Assembly: GCA_964579305.1 (NCBI GenBank)
Contig: CAZOGY010000026.1
Span: 1 to 31,799, forward strand
Direction of reading: 5' to 3'
DNA: 31,799 bases
Origin: JBCBWG01 sp964579305
GTDB lineage: Bacteria > Pseudomonadota > Alphaproteobacteria > Rhizobiales > Hyphomicrobiaceae
The notes under the pieces are model-generated. The model was not told the origin of the DNA. It made no database searches and saw only the letters and a list, made by a program, of their open reading frames with translations. Below, in pieces: positions 14,724 to 23,488 of the stretch (positions are counted from its first letter, which is position 1; each line of letters opens with the position of its first letter). Both the position numbers and the translations under genes were made by a program.

Positions 14724-15644
14724 TTAGCAGGAAACTTGGCAGCCCCGTTTACGTGCTGCATCGATCATATTCTTGAGCGCTGCGGCCGGCACGAAACCCA
14801 CATTGACCCGATCGTCAACGATGAACGCGGGCGTGCCTTCGATGTTGAGCGCTTGGGCCACGCGAGCCGTCTCAGCCAGGGAGGCCTCGATGGCCGGATC
14901 CTGCATGTCTTTTTCAAGCTGCGCGAGATCGAGACCAACGTCGTTGGCGGCTTTCATGGTCGACGCTTTGGTCACGCGACGCTGCTTCATAAGCGCCGTG
15001 TGGAGTTCCCAGTACTTGCCTTGGCGTTTTGCTGCCATGGCTGCTTTGGCGGCGAACTGGCTGTCAGGGCCGAAGATCGGAAACTCTTTCATAATGACGC
15101 GGACGTTCTTGTCGGCATCGGCAAGTTTCACAACTTCGGTCAAGGCCCGCTTACACCAAGCGCAGTTGTAGTCGAAATACTCCACCACGCCGATGTTGCC
15201 GTCGGGATTGCCATAAACAAAATCCAAGTCGGATTTGAACAGGTTGTCACGGTTCGTCATGACAAGCTTGGCGTTCCGCGCATCGCGTTCGCGCTGCTCG
15301 ATCCCCTGCAAAGCCGCAGTCATCTCGCGCAGAATTTTTGGATTTTTCACCAGATAATCGCGGACGATTTTCTCGATCTCGCCGCGCTGGCTCTCCGAGA
15401 ACGACGCCGCCGACTTGGCATCTCCGGCCTTGGCAGGTTCAGCCGCATTCGCGCTCGTTACGATCATGCCGCTGCCAGCAGCCGTCTGCGCTTTGGCGGT
15501 TTGGGCCGTCGCTGTTTGGGCGGCATCGCTGGGACGCTCCCCATTCGCGCCGATTGCAAGCAGGCCACCAACGGCCACCAGGGCCGGCACTGCCAGAAAC
15601 GCGGCTTTGCGGCCTGCGGCTGTCTTGAGAGCCTCTAAAATCAT
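14724..15644 (-). CDS. DsbA/ScsC-like thiol:disulfide oxidoreductase, membrane-anchored or secreted
   Basis: 306 residues. Residues about 14-34 (AAFLAVPALVAVGGLLAIGAN) form a signal anchor or uncleaved signal, followed by a long Ala/Thr-rich linker. The thioredoxin-fold domain has the redox pair CAWC (161-164) in EYFDYNCAWCKRAL and the cis-proline in EGTPAFIVDD (about 272). A pre-domain (ESQRGEIEKIVRDYLVKNPKIL) matches the N-terminal region of ScsC/Com1-type DsbA proteins, so oxidase or isomerase roles in the periplasm are both possible. An extra CX3C pair ends the protein (C302, C306). I use the second ATG because AAGGAA lies 6-7 bases before it; the first ATG adds five residues that overlap that site. 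The M48-TPR gene is 67 bases upstream on the same strand. Confidence 0.92.
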   Translation of the reverse strand: MILEALKTAAGRKAAFLAVPALVAVGGLLAIGANGERPSDAAQTATAQTAKAQTAAGSGMIVTSANAAEPAKAGDAKSAASFSESQRGEIEKIVRDYLVKNPKILREMTAALQGIEQRERDARNAKLVMTNRDNLFKSDLDFVYGNPDGNIGVVEYFDYNCAWCKRALTEVVKLADADKNVRVIMKEFPIFGPDSQFAAKAAMAAKRQGKYWELHTALMKQRRVTKASTMKAANDVGLDLAQLEKDMQDPAIEASLAETARVAQALNIEGTPAFIVDDRVNVGFVPAAALKNMIDAARKRGCQVSC

Positions 15645-15711
15645 CGTTGGTTCCTTCATCGTTCGAAAGCCGGAACACCGGTCTGGTGGCGGCGGCGCAG
15701 TGCGCTCAGCT

Positions 15712-17097
15712 TCAGTTATTGTAGTTGATGATGTCGTCCATTCTCACCCAAAGAGGTGAACCGCGCCTGAGTGCCGCGCGTGCGCGCGTGGCGAAGACTT
15801 TGGCTTGTTTAATGCGGCCTGTCACAAAGTTGGCCTGGGCGATCGAGGCATCGGCCTCAGCGCGCTTGCCTTGCTGATAGTAGGCATTGGCCAGGAAGCG
15901 GTACGCCCGTCCGCTTGGATCGCGAACAATCGATTGCCGCAGCAAACGAATTGCAGGTTCGACATAGCGCTTGTTCTGGGTGCCAATCATTGCCGAGGCG
16001 AGCGCGACCTGAATCAGCGGGGCCTGTGGATCAAGCTCCAGGGCTTTCTGGAAGAATGGGATGGCTTGAGCGTTGCGGCCCGCACGCTTGAGGATGTCGC
16101 CTTTCAATTCCCAGAAATAAGGATAGCCTGGCCGCGACTTAATGATCTCGTCGATGGCGGCGAGAGAGCGCTGAAGGCCACTTTGGCCGCCGCGGAAGTA
16201 AAGCGCGATCGCGCGGGCGTAGCGCGCCGGCAGGCTTTTGTCAGACGCGGGATAGCGCGCGAACACTTCGGCCGGCGAGAACAAATACCCTGACAGTTTT
16301 GCTCGCATCAGGTCGTGGCGCAATTGCAGTTCGGCGGAGTCTTTCGTGTTAAAGTACGGGCTTGACCGGACCAGCCGTCGCAAATTGTCTATTCGATTCG
16401 ACGCGACGGGGTGACTGCGCACAAATGGGTCTTGCTGGGCCGCGCTCAAGAATTCCTGCTGCTGAAAGCGCTCAAAAGTTTCCAGCATGCCGCGGCCGGA
16501 TTGGCGCGTTGCGTTGAGATAGCGCAAGCCCGCCTGATCAGCGGCGCCTTCCTGCGATCGACGTTCTGCCAGCAACGAGCGCAAGACCAACTGATCGCCA
16601 GCCACCATCGCAGCCGCGTTGCCCGAGGCGATGGCCGCACCAATGCCGAGCAGCCGCATCAGGATGAGCCGGCTCTGGTCTTGTTTGATGCGGCTGCGCA
16701 GGGCTGCCATGTGACCGCCAGCGATGTGGCCGGCTTCGTGGGCGATCACGCCGATGATCTGATTGGGCGTCTCCGCTTCCAGAAGCGCGCCCGTGTGCAC
16801 GAACACGTTGCGGCCGTCCAACACGAACGCGTTGAACACGTTTGAGCGAACGATCCGCATGCGGACCCGCTGCCCCCCAAGCCCGGCGGCCCGAAAGATT
16901 GGCTGGGCATACTTATTCAGCAGATCTTCGATTTCACTGTCGCGGATAAGCGGGATGCCCTGGGCGCGGGCCGGTGCGGCTGCAAGCGCAATGACGCTCG
17001 CCATGAGCACGGCCGAGATGGCGCAACGCGCGCGCAAACCCAACGCCACCGAGGCGGTACGGGACCCGCCCTTACGGAATATACCGACACTCGACAC
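15712..17097 (-). CDS. periplasmic M48-family metalloprotease with TPR repeats (BepA-like)
   Basis: 461 residues. Signal peptide: basic N-terminus, core ISAVLMASVIALAAA, cleavage near PARAQ-GIP at residue 46. The zinc motif HEAGH is at 120-124, and the third ligand is E183 in SQEGAADQ. The C-terminal half (about 280-440) carries tetratricopeptide repeats (FWELKGDILKRAGRNAQAIPFFQKALELDP and similar; only this family pattern is meant). The architecture matches E. coli BepA/YfgC, an outer-membrane protein quality-control protease, but orthology is not proven. A GTG start is chosen because AGGGGG lies about 6 bases upstream. The gene is divergent from the aminotransferase and precedes the DsbA-like gene. 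Confidence 0.94.
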   Translation of the reverse strand: MSSVGIFRKGGSRTASVALGLRARCAISAVLMASVIALAAAPARAQGIPLIRDSEIEDLLNKYAQPIFRAAGLGGQRVRMRIVRSNVFNAFVLDGRNVFVHTGALLEAETPNQIIGVIAHEAGHIAGGHMAALRSRIKQDQSRLILMRLLGIGAAIASGNAAAMVAGDQLVLRSLLAERRSQEGAADQAGLRYLNATRQSGRGMLETFERFQQQEFLSAAQQDPFVRSHPVASNRIDNLRRLVRSSPYFNTKDSAELQLRHDLMRAKLSGYLFSPAEVFARYPASDKSLPARYARAIALYFRGGQSGLQRSLAAIDEIIKSRPGYPYFWELKGDILKRAGRNAQAIPFFQKALELDPQAPLIQVALASAMIGTQNKRYVEPAIRLLRQSIVRDPSGRAYRFLANAYYQQGKRAEADASIAQANFVTGRIKQAKVFATRARAALRRGSPLWVRMDDIINYNN

Positions 17098-17297
17098 AAT
17101 AGCCCCCTAGGTTCGCCTGCGTCTGGTCTCTACGGCTGCCGGTGTTCCAATCAACAAAGGCCAAGTTTGGGCCGCTGGTCGCCGGCAGTGCCGCTTGTTA
17201 AGGGTACACGCCTTGCCACCGCCACTCTCATGTGGCGGCAACTTGGCGCAGGCTGCCGCTTGGCGATGCGGCCCGCGCCCCTCCAAAGGTCGCGACC
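17098..17297. other. divergent intergenic region, M48 protease / aminotransferase
   Basis: 200 bases separating divergent genes. Promoters for both must lie here. I see no repeat or operator that can be assigned. Confidence 0.3.
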
Positions 17298-18521
17298 ATG
17301 GCGCAAAGTGTTCCCAGCGATGATCAACAGCTCGTGACAGCACAGCCGTCTCGCAGCGTCCCGGCCCCCTTGGCGGCCCGCGGTCAGATCGGGTCTTTCA
17401 TCGTCATGGATGTCATGGCGGCAGCCGCACGGGCGGAAGCCAGCGGGCGCGACATCTTGCATCTGGAAGTGGGCCAACCGGCGACACCGGCACCTGAGGC
17501 GGCGCGTTCGCGGCTGCGTGAAGCCATGGATACGCAAACGCTTGGCTACACCGTGGCGCTTGGCCTGCCGGAACTGCGCGCGCGGATCGCGCAGCACTAT
17601 GCCGATCAGTATGGCGTTACGGTCCCGATGGAACGTATCGTGGTGACATCAGGCTCGTCGGCGGGGTTCGTGCTTGCGTTTCTGGCGTTGTTTGATACTG
17701 GGGCGGCCGTCGCCCTGCCCTCACCCGGATACCCCTGCTATCGCCAGGTCCTGAGCGCGTTGAATTTGCGGCCTGTCCCGCTCGTCACGGGCGCACAAGA
17801 CCGTTGGATGCCAACACCCGATGCAATCACCGCCGCGGTAACCAAAGACGACATCAAGGGCCTGTTGATCGCAAGTCCGGCCAATCCGACCGGCACGATG
17901 CTGTCGCCGGAGCGGCTGGCGGAGATCACCGCGTTGTGTGATCGCAATGGGCTGTGGTTCATCTCAGATGAAATCTACCATGGGCTGAGCTTTGGCATGC
18001 CCGAGCAGACCGCGTTGGCAACCTCCGACAACGCCATCGTGATCAACAGCTTTTCCAAATACTTCTCGATGACCGGCTGGCGGATCGGCTGGATGGTCGT
18101 CCCCGAAGCGCTCGTGACGACCATCGAGCGGCTGACTCAAAATCTCTATATCGCAGCGGCGACGCCCTCTCAGTTCGCCGCGATCGGTGCGTTCGAAGGG
18201 CAGGCCGAGTTAGACGCCAACAGGCAGATTTACGCCGACAATCGCGCGCTTTTGATGGCCGAACTGCCAAAACTTGGCCTGGGTGAGATCGTCCCTGCAG
18301 ACGGCGCGTTCTATCTGTATATCGATATCAGCGCTTACAGCGACGACAGCTTGGCCTTAACACGCGCCATGCTCGACGAAATCGGAATCGCGGCCACGCC
18401 CGGGCTCGATTTCGACCCAGATCGCGGCGGCCGCTACGTGCGCTTTTCCTACGCGGGCGCGACGGAGACGATGCATAAGGCGCTGGCACGCCTTGCTGAT
18501 TGGCCCCGCCTGAAGGCTTAG
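17298..18521 (+). CDS. PLP-dependent class I/II aminotransferase
   Basis: 407 residues, fold type I. The landmarks are TLGYTVALGLPELR (about 81-94), VTSGSSAGF (117-125), SPANPTGTM (194-201, substrate and PLP contact), SDEIYHG (D224 and Y227 bind the cofactor), SFSKYFSMTGWRIGW with the PLP lysine at K254 and phosphate-binding R262, and the C-terminal YVRFSYA arginine that contacts the substrate carboxylate. The ATG has AAAGGT 7 bases upstream; the open frame to 17232 adds 22 residues without support. It is probably an aspartate/alanine-type enzyme. Substrate cannot be fixed from sequence alone. It is cytosolic and likely monocistronic, as it is divergent from the M48 gene and convergent with rne. 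Confidence 0.93.
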   Translation: MAQSVPSDDQQLVTAQPSRSVPAPLAARGQIGSFIVMDVMAAAARAEASGRDILHLEVGQPATPAPEAARSRLREAMDTQTLGYTVALGLPELRARIAQHYADQYGVTVPMERIVVTSGSSAGFVLAFLALFDTGAAVALPSPGYPCYRQVLSALNLRPVPLVTGAQDRWMPTPDAITAAVTKDDIKGLLIASPANPTGTMLSPERLAEITALCDRNGLWFISDEIYHGLSFGMPEQTALATSDNAIVINSFSKYFSMTGWRIGWMVVPEALVTTIERLTQNLYIAAATPSQFAAIGAFEGQAELDANRQIYADNRALLMAELPKLGLGEIVPADGAFYLYIDISAYSDDSLALTRAMLDEIGIAATPGLDFDPDRGGRYVRFSYAGATETMHKALARLADWPRLKA

Positions 18522-18714
18522 ATCATCTCAGGTTCACACGCGGTCACGGGCCGTTGGCCCTCCGCTGGGTCGAGCCGCTTTGCGGCCTTGGGGCGTGAAT
18601 CCGATTGGATGCGACACGCTTTAGGGATTTCTGGCCGCTGCATCTTTCAGTTCAGGCGCTTACGCCGAAACCGGATGAGCTTCAGCCTCAGGGCGGCGCG
18701 GCCTCAGTCCGTTC

Positions 18715-18747
18715 GCGCGCGGCCGGGCGATAATCGCGGCCGCGCGC
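18715..18747 (-). terminator. strong hairpin after rne
   Basis: A perfect 11-base inverted repeat GCGCGCGGCCG / CGGCCGCGCGC with an 11-base loop lies 12 bases past the rne stop, in the convergent gap with the aminotransferase gene. No T-run follows, so it may act as a Rho-assisted terminator or a 3'-end stabiliser. The rest of the gap (18522-18714) shows only short repeats such as GGGCC/GGCCC. Confidence 0.6.
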
Positions 18748-18759
18748 CTGTGTTGCTTG

Positions 18760-21700
18760 TCAGTTCCCAAACGCCCGCTGCCACCAGCCGCGGCGTTGCG
18801 GCGCTTTGGGTTCCGCGTCGCTTTCGTCCGCGTCGTTTGCTTCAGTCGACGTCTCACCGCCGGTTCCGACAACAACGCGTTGCACAACCGGTGCCGTTGA
18901 GCGCAGTGAACGGTTGCGGCGGCTTTCCGGCGCTGGATCGGCCTCGGACGCGACTTCGGCTGCAGCGCCGGCCGTCTCTGGCGCCTCGGCGCGATCAGGC
19001 TCCGTCGTGTCCGACGCGGCGAGCGCGTCCATCGGATCTCCGCCGTCGCTTGGCTCGGACCCGGTCGTCAGTCCGCTTGCATCGGGGGTTTCGACGGCAG
19101 GGCTTTGCTGGGCGTCGGACTGTGGCTCATGATCGCCGTTGACCTGCGCCGATTGCGCGGCGTGTTCAGGACGACCGCCATCCTCGCCGTCAGACGCAGG
19201 AGCGAATTGTCCCTCGTCTGACGCTTCCAGGTGCTGTGCTCCGTCTGGTGCCTGTGCACGCTCGTCGCGATCGGTGTTTTCCGCGTCAGCCGACCCGTTT
19301 GAGGACGCGCTCCGCTCACCGCGCCGGCCACGACCACCGCGGCGACCACCGCGCGTACGATTGGCGCCGCGCGTGCCCGCACCGGACTCGCCATTTCCGG
19401 CTGAGGTTTCCTCGTCGGCACCATCCACGAGATCGTCTTCGGTCTGTTCAGCCGACACCATCACGGCCTGAAGGCGGGTCTCGGCCAAATCTTCAACGAC
19501 GACGGCATCACCCGTCTTGATCCGTAGTGCCGCGGTCGCGACCGCAACCGAGGCCGAGGCGTGTTGCGAGACGATGCCACCCAGCAGGTCAGGCTGGACG
19601 GCACCAGGCATCGACACATCGTATCCGCGGTCACGTCCGCGACGTCCGCCGCGCCGACCGCGTCGGCGAGAGCGCCGCCCGCGCCCGGATGCATCGTCGC
19701 CATTGGCATCGCGCCCGTTCACGCGATCTTCGCTGCCATCGGTTTCGGCAGCATCGACGTCGTCTTCATCGCGCGCCGATTGCAGATCTCCGTCACGGTC
19801 GCCACGACGGCTGCTGCGCCGGCGTCGACGCTTGCGGCCGCCGCGATCACCGTCGTCGCTGTCGCGCTCGGGATCACGATCTTCGCTCGCGACAAACTCG
19901 GGCTCGTCATCGAACGCCGCCTCTTCGTCGCTTTCAAAACCGGCATCGATGCGCACCGCGCGCCGGTCAGCCCGTTCTGCGCGCTCGGCGCGACGACCGG
20001 TCACGCGCGCCGGCGCGAGACGGTCCACTTCGAAGTTCGCGCCATGGGTGTCCGCTGAGCCAACGATTTCGATGGTGACATCGAAGCGGTCTTCCAACTC
20101 GGCAATGAACCGGCGCTTGTGATTGAGCAAATAAAACGCAACGTCGGGTGCGGCCCGTACGATCAAGGGGCCCGGCGCCCGCATCAGCGCATCTTCAACC
20201 CCACGCAAAACGGCCAGTGCGACCGACTGAACGGAGCGGATCGTTCCAGAGCCCTGGCAGTGCGGGCACTGGGTCGTGGAGCCTTCCAGGACACCCGTGC
20301 GCAGCCGTTGGCGCGACATTTCGAGCAGCCCGAAGTGGGAAATACGTCCCACCTGGATGCGCGCGCGGTCGCGTTTCAGGCATTCCTTCATGCGGCGTTC
20401 GACGGCGCGGTTGTTGCGCTTTTCATCCATGTCGATGAAGTCGACAACAACGAGACCCGCAAGGTCGCGCAGCTTGAGTTGGCGCGCGATCTCTTCGGCC
20501 GCTTCCAGGTTGGTCTTGAGCGCGGTGTCTTCGATGGAGAACTCGCGCGTGGCTTTGCCCGAGTTGATGTCGATCGCGACGAGCGCCTCGGTCTGGTTGA
20601 TCACCAAGTACCCACCGGACCGCAACGGCACGATCGGGCTGAACATGTCAGCCAATTTTTGCTCAACGCGATAATCGGCGAACAGCGAACCGGCGGCGTC
20701 GTATTTGACGACGTTCTTTGCATGGCTCGGCATGAGCATGCGCATGAAGTCTTTGGCTTCGCGGTAGGCATCTTCGCCGGCAACGCAGATCTCGTCGATG
20801 TCCTTGGTGTAGAGATCGCGGATCGAGCGCTTAATCAGATCGCCTTCCTCGTAGACCAGCGCTGGCGCGGTTGAGCGCAGTGTCAGATCCCGAACGCTTT
20901 CCCAAAGGCGCAACAGGTATTCAAAATCGCGCTTGATTTCCTGCTTCGTTCGGGCAGCCCCCGCGGTGCGGATGATCAGGCCCATGCCTTCGGGAACTTC
21001 CAGTTCCTGGGCGATCGCTTTAAGTCGCTTACGATCAGCGGCGTTGGTGATCTTGCGCGAGATGCCACCACCGCGCGCCGTGTTTGGCATCAAGACCGTA
21101 TAGCGGCCGGCAAGCGACAGATACGTGGTCAGAGCCGCGCCTTTGGTGCCGCGCTCCTCCTTGACGACCTGGACAAGCACGATTTGGCGGCGCCGGATGA
21201 CCTCTTGGATCTTGTAGGATCGCATCCGCCGGCGACGCGGGCGCATCTCTTCCAGCGGATCGTCGGCGTGATCATTGCCGATGTCTTCTGCCACAGGCTC
21301 ATCGTCGGTGTCGTCCGCGCATCCGTCACCGCGGTCGTCCTGATCGCGGGCGCCAACCGTGCTGGATCGGTCACCGAACACGTCTGGCTGCGGGCCGGTG
21401 CCAACGGGTGGCGGCAGATCGTTGGAGGGGGCAAACGTGTGATCGCCGTCGGCACGATCGGATATGGCGCTATCGGCTGCCGCGCGAACGCCGCCGTCGT
21501 CAGGCGCTTCGGCTTCGACGCTCCCATCGTCCGAGGCGTGTGATCCATCCGTCAGGTCGGTTGCCTGTTCGCCAGACCGTGCGTCGTCAACGCCCTCGTC
21601 GGACGATGTGACAACGTCTGACGTCACAGTGTCATCGCGCGGGAGCGCGACGGCTTGCGTGCGCGGCTTGCGTCGTGCCCGCGTGCGTGCGGGACGGTCG

Positions 21701-22548
21701 CCCCGCGTCGCGTCAGACGGTTCCGCCGTGTCGCCCTCGGCGGTGGCACCCTCGCCCGCAGCCTCAACGTGTTCAGCCGTCTCGTCGCCGTCAATCGCGG
21801 CATCATCCGTGCCGCCGTTATCGGCGTCCGCGTCATCTGAGGCGATGTCACTTGGGGCCTCATCGGCGTCCGCAGCCGCGGCATCAAAGGCATTGTCCGC
21901 ATCATCGGCTTCAGGCGGAAGCAAATGCGTCACATCAAGTGCGGCCGCCTCGATTGCGTCGGTATCCTCTGATGGATCCGCGTCGCCATGATCGAACGTT
22001 GCGGCCGCGTCTGTCGCGGCGTCGTCATGCGTCGCATCATCAGCGCCGTCAAAGACAATGACGACATCATCGTCACGGTCATCATCGCTTTCGGTGACAA
22101 TCTCAGCATCGCTGGCATTTGCGTCGATCTCAGCGGCGCGGGCTGAGCGATCGCGCCGGCCCCGATCGTTACGTCCGTTGCGACGGCCGCGAGACCGCGA
22201 GCGGCGCCCGCCGTTTTCGTCGTCATCGTCGTCTTCATCGTCAGCGGCATCGGCCTGCTGGGCGGCTTCTTCTTCGAGAAGCGCCAGTCGGTCGGCGTGC
22301 GGGATCTGGTAGTAGTCCGGGTGGATCTCGTTAAAGGCCAAAAAGCCATGGCGATTGCCGCCGTAGTCGACGAACGCGGCCTGCAACGACGGTTCGACCC
22401 GGGTCACCTTTGCAAGAAAAATACTGCCTTTCAGAAGTTTGCGAGCCGCAGCCTCAAAGTCGAATTCGTCGATCTCACCGTCCCGGATAACGACTACCCG
22501 GGTCTCCTCCGCGTGGGAGGCATCGATAAGCATTTTGTTTTGGGACAT
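18760..22548 (-). CDS. rne: ribonuclease E (Rne/Rng family) with long acidic S1 insertion
   Basis: 1262 residues. Single-strand endoribonuclease that starts mRNA decay and processes rRNA and tRNA. It opens MSQNKMLIDASHAEETRVVV. The S1 domain begins at about 36 (KGSIFLAKVTRVEPSLQAAFVDYG) and is interrupted by an Asp/Glu/Ala-rich insertion at about 90-435, then resumes with RRQIVLVQVVKEERGTKGAALTTYLSLAGRY (family pattern only). The catalytic metal-binding aspartates lie in AIDINSGK (D660) and VVDFIDMDEKRNNR. The zinc-link motif CPHC is at 761-764. The C-terminal 450 residues are low-complexity with arginine clusters, as in degradosome scaffolds, and end RRGWWQRAFGN. The ATG is preceded by AGGAAAG. 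The open frame to 22638 adds 30 unsupported residues. Alphaproteobacterial RNase E often has an S1 insertion; this one is notably long. Confidence 0.96.
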   Translation of the reverse strand: MSQNKMLIDASHAEETRVVVIRDGEIDEFDFEAAARKLLKGSIFLAKVTRVEPSLQAAFVDYGGNRHGFLAFNEIHPDYYQIPHADRLALLEEEAAQQADAADDEDDDDDENGGRRSRSRGRRNGRNDRGRRDRSARAAEIDANASDAEIVTESDDDRDDDVVIVFDGADDATHDDAATDAAATFDHGDADPSEDTDAIEAAALDVTHLLPPEADDADNAFDAAAADADEAPSDIASDDADADNGGTDDAAIDGDETAEHVEAAGEGATAEGDTAEPSDATRGDRPARTRARRKPRTQAVALPRDDTVTSDVVTSSDEGVDDARSGEQATDLTDGSHASDDGSVEAEAPDDGGVRAAADSAISDRADGDHTFAPSNDLPPPVGTGPQPDVFGDRSSTVGARDQDDRGDGCADDTDDEPVAEDIGNDHADDPLEEMRPRRRRMRSYKIQEVIRRRQIVLVQVVKEERGTKGAALTTYLSLAGRYTVLMPNTARGGGISRKITNAADRKRLKAIAQELEVPEGMGLIIRTAGAARTKQEIKRDFEYLLRLWESVRDLTLRSTAPALVYEEGDLIKRSIRDLYTKDIDEICVAGEDAYREAKDFMRMLMPSHAKNVVKYDAAGSLFADYRVEQKLADMFSPIVPLRSGGYLVINQTEALVAIDINSGKATREFSIEDTALKTNLEAAEEIARQLKLRDLAGLVVVDFIDMDEKRNNRAVERRMKECLKRDRARIQVGRISHFGLLEMSRQRLRTGVLEGSTTQCPHCQGSGTIRSVQSVALAVLRGVEDALMRAPGPLIVRAAPDVAFYLLNHKRRFIAELEDRFDVTIEIVGSADTHGANFEVDRLAPARVTGRRAERAERADRRAVRIDAGFESDEEAAFDDEPEFVASEDRDPERDSDDGDRGGRKRRRRRSSRRGDRDGDLQSARDEDDVDAAETDGSEDRVNGRDANGDDASGRGRRSRRRGRRGGRRGRDRGYDVSMPGAVQPDLLGGIVSQHASASVAVATAALRIKTGDAVVVEDLAETRLQAVMVSAEQTEDDLVDGADEETSAGNGESGAGTRGANRTRGGRRGGRGRRGERSASSNGSADAENTDRDERAQAPDGAQHLEASDEGQFAPASDGEDGGRPEHAAQSAQVNGDHEPQSDAQQSPAVETPDASGLTTGSEPSDGGDPMDALAASDTTEPDRAEAPETAGAAAEVASEADPAPESRRNRSLRSTAPVVQRVVVGTGGETSTEANDADESDAEPKAPQRRGWWQRAFGN

Positions 22549-23234
22549 GGGAGCTTTCCTCGCGTGCCCTGCGCGTCCGGCAAACGCCGGAGCCTCGCCT
22601 GCAGCGCGTTCCGGAGCCGGGACGCCGCGCGTTGACACGACTGATGTGGGACAAGATCGCCAGCACGCGGCCAGATGGGCCGGCGGATGGCGTCAAAGGT
22701 GGCGGAGTGGCAGCAAACGCCAAGCATCGAGCCGCCGCCGCGAGTGCGGGCGGTGTTCGTGCTCAGGTTGTCTCGGGACCAGTCCCGGTGAGAATGTGCT
22801 GCCGTCATTTCAAAACAGTGGGGCCCTGCGGTGTGCTGGGCGTCGTGATCGCGCAATGGGCTGGCGTCCAGCCGGCGAACTGCGCGGCGATTGCGGTCCG
22901 GGCGGGCCCGGGTTGATTGTGTGCGCGCTGTCGAACGAAGATCCTCGCGCAGCTTGTAAGCGGTGGCCGATTACGACCTGCCGACGGTCCCGATGGTCGC
23001 CGGATTGCGAACCGTGTCAGCGAAATGCTCTGCGAAAACGAACAGGCCGGACGCACCGGTCCTGCGAGCAATCGAAGCCTCGGGCTACGCGACTTTGCCG
23101 GGCGACATTTCAACCGCGCCCAACGCGCAACATGGAAAGTCTTATGGACTGGCGCGGCCAAGTGCAAGCACCTGAATACACAATCTGGCGTTGATCAACC
23201 GCGCTCGTCACCTTGACGCGTTTTGCCAAACAAG

Positions 23235-23250
23235 GTGTTAACACATGTGT
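23235..23250. repeat. two overlapping 10-base palindromes; one core recurs at 23465-23474
   Basis: GTGTTAACAC (23235-23244) and ACACATGTGT (23241-23250) overlap by four bases. The string CACATGTGTC occurs here at 23242-23251 and again at 23465-23474, just before amiC, so it flanks the gap on both sides. It could be a regulatory site shared by the divergent genes. No regulator can be named. Confidence 0.45.
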
Positions 23251-23253
23251 CGG

Positions 23254-23353
23254 NNNNNNNNNNNNNNNNNNNNNNNNNNNNNNNNNNNNNNNNNNNNNNN
23301 NNNNNNNNNNNNNNNNNNNNNNNNNNNNNNNNNNNNNNNNNNNNNNNNNNNNN
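23254..23353. other. assembly gap (exactly 100 N)
   Basis: Exactly 100 undetermined bases, the usual placeholder for a scaffold gap of unknown length. The true distance between the rne and amiC sides is therefore unknown, and any frame running through it is meaningless. Confidence 0.98.
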
Positions 23354-23372
23354 GACTGGGACTGGGACTGGG
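23354..23372. repeat. hexamer tandem repeat at the gap edge
   Basis: Three consecutive copies of GACTGG directly abut the right edge of the N-run, followed by a degenerate copy (GCAGGACTG). The array may continue into the gap and may be why the assembly broke here. Confidence 0.75.
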
Positions 23373-23488
23373 CAGGACTGAATTCGCACTGCGCCCGCAA
23401 GCCGGGCTGCGCAATGCAACCTCAACGCGTCAGCCCGCCGCCGACGTTAGCCGCGTGGCCTCATCACATGTGTCTTCGTTTTTGCAAC

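Larger units (their letters stand above)
22549..23488. other. rne leader / divergent region containing the assembly gap
   Basis: About 940 bases without a convincing gene, apart from 100 Ns. It separates rne (minus) and amiC (plus). On the rne side lie several hairpins: CGGGAC-CA-GTCCCG at 22774-22787, GGCTGG-CGT-CCAGCC at 22859-22873, and CCGGGC-GG-GCCCGG at 22898-22911. Near the gap lie palindromes at 23235-23250. It should hold the rne promoter and a long 5' untranslated region. In E. coli the rne leader mediates feedback by RNase E on its own mRNA; whether that applies here is inference. Confidence 0.5.

Noticed and set aside
14709..15638. 309-codon plus-strand open frame opposite the dsbA-like gene
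   Set aside because: It mirrors a well-supported gene with CAWC and cis-Pro motifs and has no domain features of its own.
22675..22735. possible serine-tRNA-like stretch (GGTGGCGGAGTGGC)
   Set aside because: No acceptor stem, T-loop (GTTCGA) or anticodon stem could be built around it.
23213..23488. amiC reading frame extending upstream through the N-run
   Set aside because: The gap length is a placeholder, so the frame across it has no meaning, and the signal peptide starts after the gap.
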